Shown piece by piece: positions 41,120 through 53,345 of a stretch of DNA of 64,000 nucleotides (positions are counted from its first letter, which is position 1; each line of letters starts with the position of its first letter). The stretch spans positions 1,418,435 to 1,482,434 of the forward strand of contig JALMQS010000089.1 of assembly GCA_024734495.1 (NCBI GenBank), read 5' to 3'. Below the pieces are notes generated by a model. The model saw only the letters and a list, made by a program, of their open reading frames with translations, was not told the DNA's origin and made no database searches. A program made the position numbers and the translations under genes. Source of the stretch: Forficula auricularia (Eukaryota; Arthropoda; Insecta; Dermaptera; Forficulidae).

Positions 41120-41459
41120 GTTGGTTGTTAGTCGATTGTATGATAATTAACCAGAGGGTTAATGTGTCTAAACTTAAACTTCTTATATATATAAATGTAA
41201 ATAATTATAGAGTAATTTCACATTGGGTATATTGTATCGTCCGAATCGATAAAGAGAAATTAATTAGAAATATGTTCTTTAGTATTAAAAAAAAAACTGG
41301 CGATACTTACCTGCAAAGGCGCACACACACGGGGGGGGGGGAGCTTTGGGGCCCAGAACCCCCCCCCCCCACTAAGGGTTCATGAGGTGAGTAACGACAA
41401 CGACAAACTGTTTAATATGTTTAATCAAGAATTATGTTATTTTTTAATTTCTTGAAGTA

Positions 41460-42310
41460 CCTTTTTAGTACATTGTTCTCTAAAGGGTCCCTTGCGAGAA
41501 AGTTTCGGGGTAGTTTTAATTTCTTGATCCTATATGTTTTTTGGTGTGCTGAATACGAATCTAGGGTTCGCTAACAAAATTTCGTGACGGAACATTGTCA
41601 AAAATTACAAAAAAAAGATAACAAATCTCATGTTTTGCTTATAACTCGACAACTATTAACTTTTCGTAAATAACCTTTCTTTGCAAAATGAAAGTAAATA
41701 AAATTTTCTACAAATTTTATCATTTAGGTTTTTTTCTCCGACCAACCGTTCAGTCTCAAGCGCTAGTTGAAAATTGGCGTATTTTTTTTTGTTTCAAATC
41801 CCATAAACTCGGACTTTTTTCGATTTTTCCCATTTTGACCATGAAAGAGCACGTTTTCGACAAAGACCACTATACATTTTTAAACTAGATTAATTTTGCG
41901 ACAATTCAAACGAAGGTTCATCTTAATTGGATCTTAATTGGACGCAGTTTTTCCTTCATAAAATGAAAACCACTCATCCTAGAAACTTGATTCCTATCTC
42001 ATTCCCTAGGAGATTTTATTTACTTGAACTATTTGTTAAAACTCTTAGATTTATAGATATCAGGCATTTTTCATTACAGAAACTTAAATGATGACATTTG
42101 TAGGAAATTTTATGAACTAAAAGTTTGGATAGGAAGATTATTTAAGAAAAGTTGATAGTTTTCGAGTTATAAGGAAAAAACCGCCAAAAAATAAGATTTT
42201 TTTTATCATTTTTGGCATTTTTGACAATGTTCCGTCACCAAATTTTGTTAGCAAAACTCAGCACACCCAAAAAAATATAGGGTCGAAGAAATTACAACTA
42301 CCCCAAAACT
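41460..42310. repeat. Foldback repeat, copy 2 of the 21340-22380 family
   Basis: Left side (CAAAATTTCGTGACGGAACA, TCAACTTTTCG) and right side (GTTCCGTCACCAAATTTTG) are inverted. The middle shares CGCAGTTTTTCCTTCATAAA with 21960. Non-coding. Confidence 0.6.
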
Positions 42311-42894
42311 TTTCGGGTAAAAACACAATTTAACTGAATTTAATAAAAAAAAATTCCCACTAAATATTTGACTTTGTGGGTTGACCCCCCCCCCCACCAA
42401 GAAAATTTTCTGGCTACGCCACTGCTTACATACATGCACCATCTGATTTTACTATACACCCGTTTATATACTAAATATAATTTTATTAATAGTAAGTTTT
42501 AAGTAATAGTCCTTAAAATTCTACTTAAATGAATACTACATTTTTTGTCTAAAGAAAAGAAAATTTTAAAAATTTAAAATATATGGTAAAATACTACTAG
42601 TATTTTTATTTTAAAAAGTTTCAAACATTTTTCAAATTGTTCTTTACTTTATTTAAAATGTTTTAGCAAGAACCCACACCATTCTCCCTTAACAGAAAAA
42701 AAAACCACATTTTTTATTCTTGGTTGAGAACATAGTGTGAACATTTTTATTTTACGACCCTTGATCGTTTATCCAATAGAGCTTCGCTAGGCTAAGCTAT
42801 ATGGATAAAGTAAAAATAAAATTTGATTTGGCCTCACAGGCTGTTATCCGCCGCTCCAAGTAGGTAATAGTATATTGTCTTGATAGCTAGATAC

Positions 42895-43060
42895 ATTTGC
42901 GTAGTTAGGGAGTTTTCCTAGGGGGGAGGGTTAGAGGCCACCACAAGGTTTCAATTTCGGTAATCCAATTTGAGATCAAATAACTTTTTAGTAGAATTGA
43001 TTAATTTTGGAAGTAACGAAATAATTTAATGAGAAATACATTACATAAGTGATCACTAAA
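42895..43060. repeat. Dispersed repeat, inverted copy of 30970-31200
   Basis: Starts GTAGTTAGGGAGTTTTCCTA and carries AACGAAATAATTTAATGAGA, the complement of 31030-31070. Neighbouring 42310-42890 and 43060-43560 are AT-rich with no feature seen. Confidence 0.45.
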
Positions 43061-43559
43061 TAAAAATATGTTTATCTTTTAATAAAAAAATATTGTATTT
43101 AATAACATTTTATTCACACATGATATCAAAATAAGTTTCCTATTGTATATTAACAGTTTTAAAATTGTAATTACATTGCGCGAGTCTCTCGCGAACGATT
43201 CTCCTGATTCAATTTTTTAGCAGCAACTAAAGAAGGGATAGTTTTCAAATGTTAAGTGGCCCAACATAAAAATCTGTAATTTGTTATTAAAAAAATCTAT
43301 TAATAAGTGAGTTGTCGATGTTTCGGCACCTGTGCAAGAATACCATTGTTGGACCCTAGAAAATTTTCCCATGAATATATTCAATTAAAACAATCAAAAT
43401 CGTTACATAAATCATATAAATTAAAATTTTTAAATCCATTTTAAGTAAACTTGTCTTAATACTTTTAATTATTTAATAAAATAATTATTTAACTGCATTT
43501 ACTCTGATCTCTGACGCTTCTCCTGGACGCCAGGCTCATTACTTTTTTACTTATGGAAA

Positions 43560-43665
43560 GTGGTGTAGGTTTTAGGTGAAACATGATGTTTATTAATAGA
43601 GTAAAGGGTGTGTAGTTTCACAGTGAATGAAATAAAACTCAAAGAGGTTTATACAAACTCGACAT
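43560..43665 (-). mobile_element. Single Penelope-type end
   Basis: GTGTAGGTTTTAGGTGAAAC, GTGTGTAGTTTCACAGTGAA and GAGGTTTATACAAACTCGA match 29405-29490. The hammerhead-like part is not retained. Confidence 0.5.
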
Positions 43666-44089
43666 TACTTTTGATGATGTATAATCGTATATTTAAATTA
43701 TTTTATTTATTTATTTATTATTTAAATGTATTAAATTTTAATATGTTAAAAGATATTACAAGTGAATGGACTTCATGAATCCAAAGACTGTGTCAAGACA
43801 CGTCCCAACCAACGCCAACGTCTCGATAAAATAAACCAAAATAATTAAAAATGTGAAAGACATCGATCTTATTTTATCAATTTAATCTATCTGAAGGTTC
43901 ACATATGTCTATTTTATAAGAAAATATCATTTTGTTTAAGAATTTTGTAGTATAAAAGAAATTGTATGAAAAAATTCAATTTCTTCTCACCGGGAGCGAA
44001 TCAACTAGAAATGCCAAAAAGTTATTTTTTTTCTCATTAGATATTTATTTAATTATATATTGAAATTTCATATATGTGTTAACACATGC

Positions 44090-44585
44090 ATTTTAAAGGG
44101 TAGTTTATTTGAAAATCAATTTGAAAAAAAGCTAATAACTCAGTTGAATTTTTTTTAAATGAAATTAATAAATATTATAAAACAATTAATTATTAATAAT
44201 TTAATTTAATTTTGAACGAAATAAATTGAGTACTTTTTGAGAAAATTGTCAAAAACCCCGAAAACCGCTTATGAAAGGCCGTTTTTTTTAAAAGCAAGAG
44301 ATGAATTTGAAAAAAATTTAAAAAAGTCATATGAAACTAAACATTGACTTGTGACATGGAGGTAGATTTTTAAAATGTTTCTATAACGGCCTTTCATGGC
44401 GGTTTTTGGGGTTTTTGTCCATTTTCTCAAAAAGTACTGAGTCGATTTAGTTCAAAATTAAATTAAATTATTAATAATTAATTGTTTTATAATATTTATT
44501 AATTTAATATTTTTAAAAATTATTTTAAAGTTGTAATTAGCGTTTTTTCAAATTAGGCTTCAAAAAACTACCCTTTAAAATGCAA
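44090..44585. repeat. Foldback repeat with TTTTAAAGGGTAGTTT ends
   Basis: Arms of about 195 bp (44090-44285 and 44388-44585) pair through AAAGGGTAGTTT, CAATTAATTATTAATAATTT, ACTTTTTGAGAAAAT and GAAAGGCCG. The loop is about 100 bp. Non-coding. Confidence 0.7.
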
Positions 44586-44993
44586 ATATTCTAATAAAAA
44601 TTATGTGGTAAAGTATAAATATTTTATATACATATTTGAAATAGCTCTTGTGATTAAAACGTGACTTTATTCTGTGGGTTGCCTATAGTTCAGGCGTTCC
44701 CAGCCGTTAGAAGACGCCAGCACCGACAAGATGTGACAAAGAGTGTCGGTGCTTGAAATCGAATCCTCCTAATATTAAATTAGTGTGTATGTATTAAGTC
44801 AGGGGTGTCCAACCTTTTGGCATCCTTGGGCCATATTTGAAGAAATAAAATTGTCTCGGGGCTCACATAAAATATAGTGATTCTAACAATAATTTTTAAT
44901 CAAAAAACATTTAATAATGTACATTTGTACAATAATGATATCTGCTTTGACAAATCTCCTAGAATGACTGATGATGTCATATGTGGAAGTCAT

Positions 44994-45172
44994 TTTTTTT
45001 TTGACTTTTCGACCTTTCGAGCCACAAGCCAATTTACGATACTATTTATATATTTTTAAAATGTGTCTCTACTTCGGGGTCAGATTTTAGCCGGATGCCT
45101 CGAGTCGAATTCGAACCCGGGTTCACTTGGTTAGCAGTCTGACACGCTACCACCTAGCCTAATCCGACCCCC
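44994..45172 (-). mobile_element. tRNA-derived SINE, copy 2
   Basis: Minus-strand copy of the SINE at 32935-33120 (B box in GGGTTCGAATTCG, head GGTCGGATTAGGCTAGGTGG). Flanked by a perfect 13-bp duplication ATGTGGAAGTCAT (44981-44993 and 45173-45185). Confidence 0.88.
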
Positions 45173-45425
45173 ATGTGGAAGTCATACTACATTTAAAACT
45201 AAACAATAGAAGAATATAATATTAAACAAGCGTTCGTATTGTTTAATTATTATTATTAATAATAGACAGAAAAAACAAGATATTTTACTCAACTAAAAGA
45301 AAAATTGTCTATATATGATGTATATCTTTGAATACAATTGAAAAATGATGAAGTGTTTATATTGACAATATGCTGAAACTAATAGGTACGACATTTACCA
45401 GTGGTGAGCGAAACTGTATGATGAA

Positions 45426-46782
45426 AAGGGGCTCGGATTTCGCCCTATTTGCCTTTTTTTATTTTGGGCTTAAAATTTAGGCCAATATGATATGCATTTC
45501 ATTAAATTCTGAATAAAATAAGAGGCATTTGTTAGTGCCTATATTGCCCTATTCTGGGTGTTAGTGCCTATTTCATCTATAAAAGCCTTTTTACTTTATT
45601 TATGGTAATTTCCATTTTTTGCGATACATTTTCTAAAATTAAAAGTTTTTTTTGAATTGTTAAGAAAATATTCCGAAAAAATTATTAAAGTGGGGTACCT
45701 GGATCCAAGCAGCTATATATTATACTGACCATTTGGATGAAATTCAAAAGGTACATTTGAAATTTATTTTTTGGATATTGTTCTGCATATAATTCTATTT
45801 ATTTATTATTTTAGGTCATAGAAACAATCAATGAAAATGATGCTTTATCTATAAGGGAGGCTAAGGATGCTTATCTTCTATTACTCTTGATGCTGATTTA
45901 GCATATATAAAGAGTAAGTAATCTATCTGTAACCATTACAGCATTAGAAGCAAGAAATCTATCTTTTGATAGAGTTCAAAAAAAGATTCCAGAGATTTCA
46001 AGAAAATATCAAAAAAGCATTTGATCCTAATGCCTTCAATCTAAATCAAAAAAATTGGAAAAATACTGAAGCGCAATCCAGGAATTTAGGAGGATATAGT
46101 AGGGAAAAAGAGGAAAATTGAACACCATCAGAAATGGTTTATTTGAAATTAACTGCCTATTTTTACTTAAAATGCCTTTTAAGTGCCTATTTTAGTGAAG
46201 TTAATTTTTTCATTAATATATCAAAGAATAATTAACACATTACTGATCGCGCTTTTTAAACAAGATATATATCGCGAGATTACTGCTGGTTGAAGCTATT
46301 GGAGTCTGCTGAGTCTTAAGTCTGGACCAAGAGAGAATGAAAAAGATGTGATCGATTTGGCTATAATCCAGCATCATTTCGCGATTGGCCCATATAAGTG
46401 TCTTGCGGGCCAATCGCGAAATGATGCTGGATTATAGCCAAATGGATCACATCTTTTTCATTCTCTCTTGGTCCAGACTTAAGACTCAGCAGACTCCAAT
46501 AGCTTCAGCCAGCAGTAGTCTTGCGATATATATATATATCAGAATCGATCAAAAACAATTCTCGTTAATGTGTTAATTATTCTTTAATATATTAATGAGA
46601 AAATTAACTTCACTATTTCAAGTTAGAAATATATAAATTCGGATATTATTTTCACTTAATATTTGACAAAAATCATCTGCATTCGATTCGCGATCGAATC
46701 AAATAAAGGCCTATTTTAGTTATTTTTAATGCTTAATTGCCTGCCTTTTAAAGATTTTTAGTGCCTGTAAATCCGAGCAGTA
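45426..46782 (+). mobile_element. Second hAT-like element nested in the first
   Basis: The termini share GCTCGGATTT / AAATCCGAGC, with a perfect 8-bp duplication ATGATGAA (45418-45425 and 46783-46790). The interior contains repeated TGCCTATTT words and a decayed coding relic near 45890-45990 (SVTITALEARNLSFDRVQ) resembling a hAT transposase segment. It is interrupted by the hairpin at 46195-46618. Confidence 0.75.
46195..46618. repeat. Near-perfect 425-bp hairpin
   Basis: Arms of about 200 bp run from AGTGAAGTTAATTTTTTCAT to its complement and are nearly identical. The loop is only about 15-20 bases around GGCCCATATAAGTGTCTTGC. Transcription through it would give a long double-stranded RNA. 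It lies inside the nested hAT. Confidence 0.85.
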
Positions 46783-47879
46783 ATGATGAATTAAAAATAA
46801 TAAATAATAGTTATTTACAAAATTCGCAACCCTCGAAATTTCAAGAATTAAATCTACAGTCACTTAAATGCAGAACTTATCTGAAAGGATAAATTAAACA
46901 ATTAAAACTACTTACAATTCTTCTAAGTAATAATAGAGAGAATAGTTAAAATATTGATAATAATCATGCACAAACACGAGCATCGTATACTAATTCGATT
47001 ATGCTGTATCCATGCATTGAGGAAAACGAAGATTAAAAACTTCGTGTATTATGGATTTAAATTGGGAAACAAGCAAATATAAATTGGGTATTTTTAAAGA
47101 CTCTTAATCTGTGTAGGTACATTTCGTGACAATGTGTAAGTACATTTTGTGACAAATTTTTTAATAAAAAGTATTGAAAAAATTTCCAAGTTTTTCATAA
47201 GTTTACGATTTTGTGTCGGGCCGCATTGATATTAGCGCTGGGCCGCATGCGGCCCGCGGGTTGGACCCCCTTGTATTAACTAATACTTTAAATTGTGAGA
47301 TGACAAGCGAACAATTTTCGAATGTTAAAAATGAATAATTACTTTAAATTCAATATTATCCCAGATCCTAGAGAACTACTAAATCTCATTTCTATAGCAT
47401 TTAACTATTACTAAATTTATTTAACAAGACAGTTTAAAAATAAAAAATAAAAAAATGATATGATTCTAAATTATACCCTTTTATTCACTTTATTTAGCTA
47501 TCTAACTAATTATCAGAGATATAGGATCTATTTAGAAACATTAAATCCTTCTTTGCTCATCTGGGTTAGAGGTGAATGGTTGTTCATCGTAAATGTTAAG
47601 TTTGTCATCAATTGAGCTAATTCCAACTTATTCTCACAACAATTATAAAAAATAAAACTATTGAAGCTATAGTTTCAATATTACACGTTACACAATATCG
47701 AATAAACAACCGTACAGCTTAATTGATGAAGTATCTATCGGTGATATACGCTGGGAAATACTTTGTATGGTCCAGTGGCCAGAAGGGTAGGCTATTTTGT
47801 CGTAACGACCCGTGGTGCACGATGAGGAGGCTAGTCTTCTTTGCACCCCTTAGTTATTAAATTTTGTAGTTTATTTTAT

Positions 47880-48305
47880 ATTAGATGAAGGAGGAGGTAT
47901 AAGCCAAAGATGGAATCACTGGGTTCAATAAAACACCTTTAATAATAAAACGTTTCGGCCTGAATTTATTTGGCCATCTTCAGTTAATTAGGAGTTATAC
48001 ACAAAATGCGGTACACATATGTGATCGAACTAAGCCTTGCAAAAATAAAAATATATTTTTTTTTTGACTTTCATTCTGAAACTTTTGGGTCCAGGCACGC
48101 TATAAATTTGCATGAAGCTAAAAATTTTTATTTTTATTTTTGACAAGGCTTGGTTTGATCGCATTTTGTGTATAACTCCTAATTAACTGAAGACGGCCAA
48201 ATAAATTCAGGCCGAAACGTTTTATTAAAGGTGTTTTATTGAACCCAGTGATTCCATTTTTGGCTGATACCTCCTCCTTCATCTAATATAGTTTCATCAC
48301 AGACA
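47880..48305. mobile_element. Inverted pair of Penelope termini
   Basis: 47882-48005 (minus) and 48175-48305 (plus) are inverted copies of the tail of the Penelope at 13975-16640. Both hold GATACCTCCTCCTTCATCTA and a hammerhead-like core CTGAAGA(T/C)GGCC...GGCCGAAACG (47952-47983 and 48187-48218). The plus half is the uninterrupted empty site for the hAT at 15660. Confidence 0.8.
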
Positions 48306-48419
48306 CAAACTCTAACAATGTTTATTTTATATTTTATACTTTGTTTTATATCTCATCCTTTATATTTAAAATTGTTTGACTTTCTGTATCTTTTGCCATA
48401 CGACATAAATAAATAAATA

Positions 48420-49400
48420 AAATCATTCAGTGAAATTAGAAAATCCCCCAAAAGGTTTCGAAGAATAAAAGGGAGATTTTCAATTTTGAATGTGAAAAAA
48501 TTTATCGAGATTTCCGAAAGAATAATCACAATTTTGGCATATTTTAAACCATTTTTATTATATTTAAATATTTTAACTTCAAACTTTCTTATTGAATGTA
48601 TGGCACTGCAATCAGACATTGAACTGAAAGAAATATTTAATAATGTCTATTTATTAAAATTTCATAACAAGCAAATATTCCTCCTAGATTCACAATAATT
48701 ATTCACTTTTTAGAAATATGAATTTCCGTATACCTACCTAAAGCTATTTTCGAGAATAAAATTCACTAAAAGCAAAATTATAAGCTCAACTATCAGGTGA
48801 CAAAAATAACCAAGTTTAGAATAATTAAAAATTATTATCTCATATTTCCATTTTTTAAAATATTTATCATTTTAGTAATTAAAAATAATTAATCTAGAAA
48901 AATGACTAAAAAGTGCGTGGATAGAATGATCTCTCTTTCTTAATAGCAGCTAAGGCAAGGATTCCATATACAAGTTCAGACATGTTTTAGTCTAGTAGAA
49001 GATAATTTCTTAATTTCTATTAGTCTAGGAATGGCCTTTTGACTATTGCACATGGACTAATTGGATACTCATCGTTATTATACTCGTATATAGAGAGAAC
49101 ATTCAATTAATTCAAGAATTTGGAAATGAAATAATTAAACTCGATATAATTCTAAAAGACTTTAAATTACTAATAGAAGTAGATAAATGATTTAAAAACC
49201 TGAAGGAAAAGAACTCAAAGATTATTATGCTATGATATTTTTGCTTTTTTTGTCTTGGTGGATATCATTATTCTACATTATTAACTATATTTTGTGATTA
49301 ACAAATATCAATGGAAATATTAAATTTTATATGCGGCCCGAGGCATTTGTTTTTCTTTCAAATGTGACCCGTGCAAACAAAAAGATTGGACACCCCTGTT
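48420..49400 (+). pseudogene. Decayed hAT transposase with CAGGGGTGTCC-type right end
   Basis: The plus frame 48486-48698 reads FLIECMALQSDIELKEIFNN, a pattern I associate with EPM2AIP1/GTF2IRD2-like hAT transposases. The segment ends with GCGGCCCGAGG (49332) and TTGGACACCCCTG (49388-49400), a terminus like that of 44800-47273. A left terminus was not found. It is related by sequence to 55836-56160. Confidence 0.5.
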
Positions 49401-49955
49401 CTAGATATTTGGATTGTACAAAGTGATGTATTAGGTTGTTTCAAAAGTTTTGTCCGTTTTTATGAGTCTACTTTAAACTGTAATGTCTCAGTGAATACTT
49501 ATTCAATTTAATCGGTGCACTTTTGCTAACGTCTATTAATTCCGTCGGCATAAAAATTGGGTGCTCGGGATTCGATGAAGTCTACGAAGGCCGTTTTTGC
49601 CTGGTCCTGATTGGCGAAGGTTCACCGGTGAGAAAGTTATCGAAGTGCTTGAAAAGATGGTAGTCGGTTGGCGAGAGGTCTGGGAAGTATGGTGGGTAAG
49701 GCAGAACTTCGACTCTTAATTCGTTTAATTTTCGGATGGTGATTTGTGAAACGTACGGACAGGCGTTGTCGTGGACCAGGAGCGGACCTCTTCTGTTGAC
49801 TAGTGCCGGCTGCTGCTGACGCAATTTTCGGTACATTTCGTCGATTTCCCCACAATAGGACTCTGCTGTTATGGTTTGGCCCGGTTGCAGAAAGTTATAG
49901 TGAATCACACCAGCCGCTGACCACCACACAGTAATCATGGTATTTTTTACTTTAT

Positions 49956-51591
49956 CCAATGCGAAGCATGGGAGAAAGTATTGGAATCGCTCTCGCGGCA
50001 AGCCCGACTTCAAAGGGTCCTCAGGTAAAGACTACGGAACCCATAGACTTAATTAAGGTCACAAATTGTAGTATTCAATGAGATTGAATTTTAGCACGTG
50101 ACGGTTTTGCCAAAAATTACCTGGAATCTCGTCGAGAGGCCAAAAAGTGCCATTTTTTTTGGAAGTGCGTGGGGATGGATGGATGGATGGATGGATGTTT
50201 GTATGTGTGTTATCGTTTTTTTCGTCCACGATTTTTCCCACACCTTTGCGCTGATTGAAAATGAAATTGAAAACCTACCATTAGTTTAACAAAATGAAGC
50301 GCTGATTAGTTTTTGGTACATATCGGTCCACAAACATTAGTACTTTATTTCAGTACTTTTTTAGTTTTTTCTAAATATCTTGAAAATGACTACACCAATT
50401 TTGATGAAATTTAATATCCTAATTAAGTATCTTGGGGACCACAAAAAAGCTTAAATAAAGTTTTTAGTAAAATCATATTTTAAAGTAGGTACTTTACTCT
50501 ATTGTAAAATAGAACTTTTTTAAATTTTAAATTCTTTAAAATTTATTCATTTGATCGTTTTAATATAGCTCATTTAACCTAACTTAAGTAAGAATGGTTA
50601 GGCTTCTCGCTGTGAAATGGTAAAAATTTGGGAGGAAATTTTATAAGTAACCATAGCAACCGCGTTGTTTTCTTATCTGTTATCTTTGCTGACGACATGG
50701 AGGAATCGACTTAAAATCAAAAATAGCTATTGATTCTCATCTAGTACTTGAGGAATAACCATTCTATATTGGATTTTTGAGGTTTCGGTTTTTATTGGTA
50801 ACCATTGCTGAAAACATAGAGGAACCGAGTTAAAATCAAAAATAGCGATTGATTCTCATCTAGTACTTGAGGAATAACCATTCTATATTGGATTTTTGAG
50901 GTTTCGGTTTTTATTGATAACCATTGCTGAAGACATGGAGGAATCGACTTAAAATCAAAAATAGCGATTGATTCTCATCTATTACTTGAGGAATAATAAT
51001 TCTACATTAGATTTTTGACCCTTCGATTATTATTGGTAACCATTGCTGAAGACATGGAGGAATCGGCTTAAAATCAATCAAGCTTGAGTTGTTTGCCATA
51101 AAAGAATTTAGTCTCTTTGATTTTAAGTCGATTCTTTCCACGTTTTCAGTAGAGGTTGCCATTAATAGTCAAAATATCAAAAATGGAATGCAATAAGGTT
51201 ATTCCTCTAGTATTAGATAAGAATCGATCGTTATTTTTGATTTTAACTCGATTCCTCCATGTCTCCAGCAATGGTTACCAATAATAATCGAAGGGTCAAA
51301 AATCTAAGGTAGAATTATTATTCCTCAAGTATTAGATGAGAATCAATCGCTATTTTTGATTTTAAGTCGATTCCTCCATGTCTTAAGCAATGATTACTAA
51401 TAATAACCGAAATGTCAAAAATCCAATGTAGAATTGTTATTCCTCGACTGTTAAATGAGAATCGATCATTATTTTTGAATTAAAGTCAACATGAACTGCA
51501 AATTGCAAGTGATATCTGATTTATATAAAGGAATAAACATATTAATATTTCAAATGAATTTGGATAAAGTTTAGCTAATGATCCGTTGCAG
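49956..51591 (-). repeat. Dispersed element with CTGCAACGGATCATTAGCT start, copy 2
   Basis: Inserted in the mariner with the 5-bp duplication TTTAT on both sides (49951-49955 and 51592-51596). The outer parts match 37704-38834. The centre (50640-51480) is an inverted tandem array. At 50323-50330 it retains the unoccupied target of MITE copy 4, and near 50165-50200 a (GGAT)n run. Confidence 0.75.
50640..51480. repeat. Head-to-head tandem array of a 117-bp unit
   Basis: About four units in one orientation (50640-51080) meet about three units in the opposite one (51090-51480). Each unit contains GATTCTCATCTAGTACTTGA, GAGGAATAACCATTCTA and ATTGCTGAAGACATGGAGGA. Non-coding. Confidence 0.75.
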
Positions 51592-52323
51592 TTTATTTGG
51601 TGGGTTATCGCCTTTGGGAAGTGCCTGGGTGGCTCATCGGTGTCCAACGACTGTCCTGAACGTCTTCTGTTGTCATAGAGGATCCACTTTTCATCACACG
51701 TGACCGATCCAAAAAATGATCGTTTTGGTTGCGCAAAAGCAAAGAAGAACAGACCTCGAAACATGACAATTTCTGTCGATCGTTCAAATCGTGGGTCACC
51801 CACTTTTCGAGCTTTTTGACCGTTCCAATACGTTTTAAACCGCATGGGAGCTGACGCCCAGCTCTTTCGCCATCCCACGCACCGTTTGTGATGGGTCAGT
51901 CTCCACCAGAGTTTTCAAATCCTCGTCCTGGATTACTCTAGGTCGACCACTTCGGGGCTCATCTTCGAGGCTAAAATCTCCGGAACGAAATTTCGCAAAT
52001 AAACGTCGAACAGTGGGTTTACTAACACTATAATTGCCAAATGCCTGGTTAATTTTTCGGGTTGTTTTGGGAGCGCTTTTGGTTCAATTTGAATTCTTAG
52101 AGAAAAATTGACCGAAAATCGCTTAACGACATCATATAGTAATAACCTGAAAAGAGGCAAAAAATTAAAATTTTTAAAAAATTGAACAGCATCAATGTAT
52201 AGAGTACAAAATTCTCTATCGATCAGTATATACAACGACACAGTAAAATAAATATTTATTGAAATATGGAGCTACAAAAACACATGACATTAAAACGGAC
52301 AAAATTTTTGAAACAACCTAATA

Positions 52324-53345
52324 TTTAGTTTGAGCTCAGACTGGCTGGATTTTTTGTTTTGTTTTTTTGATATAAATGACAAATTTTACTAAGGGAATTC
52401 GATTTAGTTAGTGATAAAAATTGAATATATAACTATAGACAAGAGATGGTGAAAGATGATGATGATGGTCTTTATAAAGTCTGGGCACAATTTTGAATTC
52501 CCATTGAGTAGAAAATATTTAAGTTTAGTAAACAAAATCCTTTGTTTTTTTCAAGAATTCAAGTAAACGTCGTAGAACTCTAAAAAGACAAATACGAGAG
52601 GGGATTCCCGTCCCTAGATGTCAAAATCTATTGTGATTAAACACACCTCAATAATAATTAATAATAAATAGTTTCCATAAAAGTGATATTATTGATTAAT
52701 TTAGGAAAAATCAATTTTTGCTTTTATATAAAGCTTTATTTTTGTTTACATCGAACAACTATATTGTGTTTAAGGAAATTTAAGATAAAATAAAATCAAC
52801 TGGTGTGTTCACCACATTTTTATTTATTTGAAGTCATCGCGCACACTTAATTTACACCCCCTTCCTTTATTTCAATCGTATTAAAATTTTTACAAGACTA
52901 ATAACTTATAACACTTGATAAGTATACTCCAATTAAAAGAAAATCGTTAGCGCCATATTTCAGAAAATAAAAAAAAAAAAAACGAAATACTTTTATGTAA
53001 ATGTCCACTTCCGGTGTTCCGATTTCAGCCAAAAGCTTGCTGTACTCCTTCTAGCCTATTTCAAGCTTAAGTTTCGTATCTCTGAGACTTATGGTTGCGA
53101 AACACAGGGGGGTAAATACGTATATACAAACCAATGGATTTTTGGCCCCTTTTTGCCTTCTGGTGACCAAAATATCCAGTTTTATGTCCTAAATCCGTTT
53201 TCAACTATTAAGGGCATTGATTCCTTCTACCTAGATGTTACAAAATGAAATTCACTTTTTTCATCTCTGAGATACAAGCTCTCAAAGAGTCAGGACCCAG
53301 ACAGGGCATCGCAATACTTCCCTATTATATTCTAAGAATATAAAT
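52324..53345. other. AT-rich spacer
   Basis: Nothing recognised apart from a short GATGATGATG run near 52456 and moderately GC-richer text at 53000-53110 that resembles dispersed repeats of this genome. Confidence 0.35.

Larger units (their letters stand above)
44800..47273. mobile_element. hAT-like element with CAGGGGTGTCCAACC termini, multiply interrupted
   Basis: Starts CAGGGGTGTCCAACC and ends GGTTGGACCCCCTTG. Flanked by TATTAAGT (44792-44799) and TATTAACT (47274-47281), an 8-bp duplication with one mismatch. Subterminal GGCCGCATGCGGCCCGCG is typical of this hAT group. Its interior hosts a SINE (44994-45172) and a second hAT (45426-46782). Confidence 0.75.
49540..52241 (-). pseudogene. 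Mariner transposase, two parts
   Basis: Part 1 (about 52200-51600) carries the HTH region, then SFFGSVTCDEKWILYDN with the first aspartate and DEPPRHFPKAITHQ. Part 2 (about 49950-49540) carries ITVWWSAAGVIHYNFLQPGQ, RGPLLVHDNACPYVSQITI with the second aspartate and YFPDLSPTDYHLFKHF with the third. A 1.6-kb insert separates them, and extra frameshifts occur near 51750-51900. Member of the DD34D mariner family; inactive. Confidence 0.85.
49431..52321 (-). mobile_element. Mariner element split by a 1.6-kb insertion
   Basis: TIR TTAGGTTGTTTCAAAAGTTT on the left and its complement (52285-52321) on the right; TA at 49429-49430 and 52322-52323. Without the insert (49956-51591) it is about 1255 bp, the usual mariner length. 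Confidence 0.9.

Noticed and set aside
41120..41385. Extension of the signal-peptide frame past 41119
   Set aside because: Sequence turns AT-rich, then poly-G/C; a splice donor at 41120 is a better end.
44800..49400. A single 4.6-kb hAT element from the left CAGGGGTGTCC to the right end at 49400
   Set aside because: Flanking bases do not match as a duplication, whereas 44800-47273 has a 7-of-8 match; 48420-49400 is treated as a separate relic.
50059..50289. Frames with repeated HPSIHPS / GWMDGWMD
   Set aside because: Product of a (GGAT)n microsatellite in the dispersed element.
50640..51480. Possible CRISPR-like array
   Set aside because: Units are long, contiguous, without unique spacers and reverse orientation midway; a minisatellite in a eukaryotic genome.
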